NCBI GenBank assembly: GCA_007131535.1 | Contig: SLQI01000473.1 | Location: 1-7,908, forward strand | Reading direction: 5' to 3' | From: Balneolales bacterium | GTDB lineage: Bacteria > Bacteroidota > Rhodothermia > Balneolales > Natronogracilivirgulaceae | DNA length: 7,908 bases | Shown: positions 6,492-7,908 of the stretch, piece by piece | Numbering within the stretch: position 1 is the first letter of the stretch | Layout: every line of letters starts with the position of its first letter | Made by a program: the position numbers and the translations under genes | The notes under the pieces: generated by a model | The model's input: only the letters and a program-made list of their open reading frames with translations | Told to the model about the DNA's origin: nothing | The model's database searches: none

Positions 6492-7908
6492 CTACCACCC
6501 TTTCGGACTGCCTTCATGGCGGGGGTCCGCTACCCCTATCCACTGGTCGTTGTGGCGGCCGATCAGATACATGCGGGCATATCCGGGTGAAAGCGTCTGT
6601 ATATCGTAACCCATTTCGCGGGTTTCATGGAGTACCTGAGCATCAAACCCGCGTTCAATCTGAACTTCAGGAGAGTTGACCGATGGAAAAATTCGCGGCA
6701 TGCGTACAGCCTCCATCGGCTCCAGGTCGTATTCAAGCATATAGTTGATGTTCTGAATTATCGCCGTCGGTATTCGCCCGCCGCCGGGTGCACCGATCAC
6801 GAGCCTTACCTGCTCATTTTCATCTAAAATGATCGTCGGCGAAATTGTAGAAGCGCGAACACGGTATGGATGATTGCCTTCCCATTCTTCCACATCGGCC
6901 ATGTGCTCAAAGTTATAACCCGAGGTATTCAGCAGATATCCGTTCACCCAGGCGCCTGACCCAAATACCGGACTCAACGTGGTGGAAAGGGTCACGGCGT
7001 TGCCGTCGGCATCAACCACGGAAATGTGGGTGGTCTCACCGCTGTCGCTGTCGTCATTTTCAACGGGTTCTGATGCGGATTCATAACGTACCGCCCACTC
7101 TTCTTCACCGGTGTATAACTCATACCTATCACACTCTTCAGGTGTTCCGGCTTGATTGAATTCAGCGGGATTTCCGTACGCAACTGAATCCGGAGCTTCG
7201 CGATTACCGACAAGTTCGGAGCGATGTTGCGCATATTCCGCGGAAATCATCCCGGTGGCCGGTACATGGGTCCACTTGGGATCACTTATGTATTCCGAAC
7301 GGTCAGCCATTCCGGCACGCAACGCGGAGGCGATTATATCAAAGGAATCCGCGGACCGGGTAGGCAGTCCCTTTCCCGACAGATCTTGCTGATCCAGCAG
7401 ATTTAAGGTATGAATAATCTGCATACCGGTTTGAGGCGGAGGGGCGGAAAGGACCGTGTGATCATTGAACTCTCCGCACAATACGTTTTTATCCCACTGG
7501 GACTCGTAGTTTTCCACATCTTCTATCCCGATGGGATTCCCATTCTCATTTAAAACCTCAACGAGCGCCTCAGCATTTTGCCCTTCATAAAAAGCGCTGC
7601 GGCCATTGTCGCGGATTTCAGTTATAAGATCACCCATTTCGGGGAGTCTGAGTATTTCTCCGGGTTTCAGCGGTTCCCCGTCTGACCAGTAGGTATCTGC
7701 CGTTTCCTGAAAACGCGTGAGTTTGGTTTCGTTACCTTCGATAAACTCCGCCAGGGTCAGATAAACCGGAAACCCCTCGTTTGCAATGTCAATGGCCGGC
7801 TGCAGAACTTCGGCCCGGGAGAGGTTTCCGTGCCGTTCCAAAGCCTCCAAAAGTCCGTCTACCGTACCCGGAATACCGGTTGAAAGCAGATTAAAATCAT
7901 CATCGCTT
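6492..7908 (-). CDS. ggt: gamma-glutamyltransferase (N-terminus outside window)
   Basis: This is an Ntn-hydrolase that cleaves itself into two subunits and then hydrolyses or transfers the gamma-glutamyl group of glutathione and related compounds, usually in the periplasm. The frame runs to the window edge; visible are the large-subunit motif STGIPGTVDGLLEALERHG, PAIDIANEGFPV, SAPPPQTG, then TTHISVVDADGNAV, where the first Thr (codon 7032-7034) is the expected processing site and nucleophile. STISPTII and the oxyanion motif GAPGGGRI follow. The C-terminus ends normally (GVADPRHEGSPKGW). About 471 codons are visible, so roughly 100-130 N-terminal residues are missing. The lid-loop region is shorter than in the E. 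coli enzyme. Residues equivalent to E. coli Asn411 and Asp433 appear to be Ser and Asn, which may change substrate choice. Family call is very sure; exact substrate is not. Confidence 0.92.
   Translation of the reverse strand, partial: SDDDFNLLSTGIPGTVDGLLEALERHGNLSRAEVLQPAIDIANEGFPVYLTLAEFIEGNETKLTRFQETADTYWSDGEPLKPGEILRLPEMGDLITEIRDNGRSAFYEGQNAEALVEVLNENGNPIGIEDVENYESQWDKNVLCGEFNDHTVLSAPPPQTGMQIIHTLNLLDQQDLSGKGLPTRSADSFDIIASALRAGMADRSEYISDPKWTHVPATGMISAEYAQHRSELVGNREAPDSVAYGNPAEFNQAGTPEECDRYELYTGEEEWAVRYESASEPVENDDSDSGETTHISVVDADGNAVTLSTTLSPVFGSGAWVNGYLLNTSGYNFEHMADVEEWEGNHPYRVRASTISPTIILDENEQVRLVIGAPGGGRIPTAIIQNINYMLEYDLEPMEAVRMPRIFPSVNSPEVQIERGFDAQVLHETREMGYDIQTLSPGYARMYLIGRHNDQWIGVADPRHEGSPKGW

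Noticed and set aside
6476..7406. Several + strand reading frames opposite the gamma-glutamyltransferase gene
   Set aside because: All lie inside a strongly supported - strand gene and show no domain or signal of their own.

Overview
The window looks like chromosomal DNA from a Bacteroidota/Balneolota-type bacterium, with a Balneolaceae-like marine or halophilic lineage as my best guess. The reasons are three or four secreted or lipid-anchored 6-bladed beta-propeller proteins carrying the G-x-GPGE signature, acidic protein composition, moderate GC, and start codons that mostly lack a Shine-Dalgarno sequence. This is inferred from family content; no rRNA or other marker gene is present.

Layout. 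The left part (1-4332) is all on the + strand. It holds the end of a small exported protein (cut by the window edge), a secreted beta-propeller protein, a small membrane protein, a leader of about 260 bases with nested hairpins, and two adjacent beta-propeller paralogues 24 bases apart that are probably co-transcribed. A convergent junction (4333-4475) with a weak terminator-like hairpin separates these from a beta-propeller lipoprotein gene on the - strand (4476-5597).

The right part starts with an AT-rich spacer of about 180 bases (5598-5780), which may carry the lipoprotein promoter. Next is a broken GH13 alpha-amylase lipoprotein gene on the + strand (5781-6350). It keeps an RBS-like sequence, an ATG, a lipoprotein-type signal peptide and the first third of the catalytic barrel, but has two in-frame TAG codons and has lost the rest of the enzyme. 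A gamma-glutamyltransferase gene then runs on the - strand (6492 to the right edge) with its C-terminus complete and its N-terminus outside the window.

The propeller genes appear to be a local paralogue cluster of export-dependent proteins of unknown function. The amylase fragment and the gamma-glutamyltransferase show no pathway link to them. I see no CRISPR array, tRNA, rRNA, transposase, integrase or toxin-antitoxin pair, and no clear case for a new multi-gene system. The observations most worth following are the double-amber amylase remnant, the substituted substrate-binding residues of the gamma-glutamyltransferase, and the switch-like hairpin arrangement ahead of the gene at 2098.
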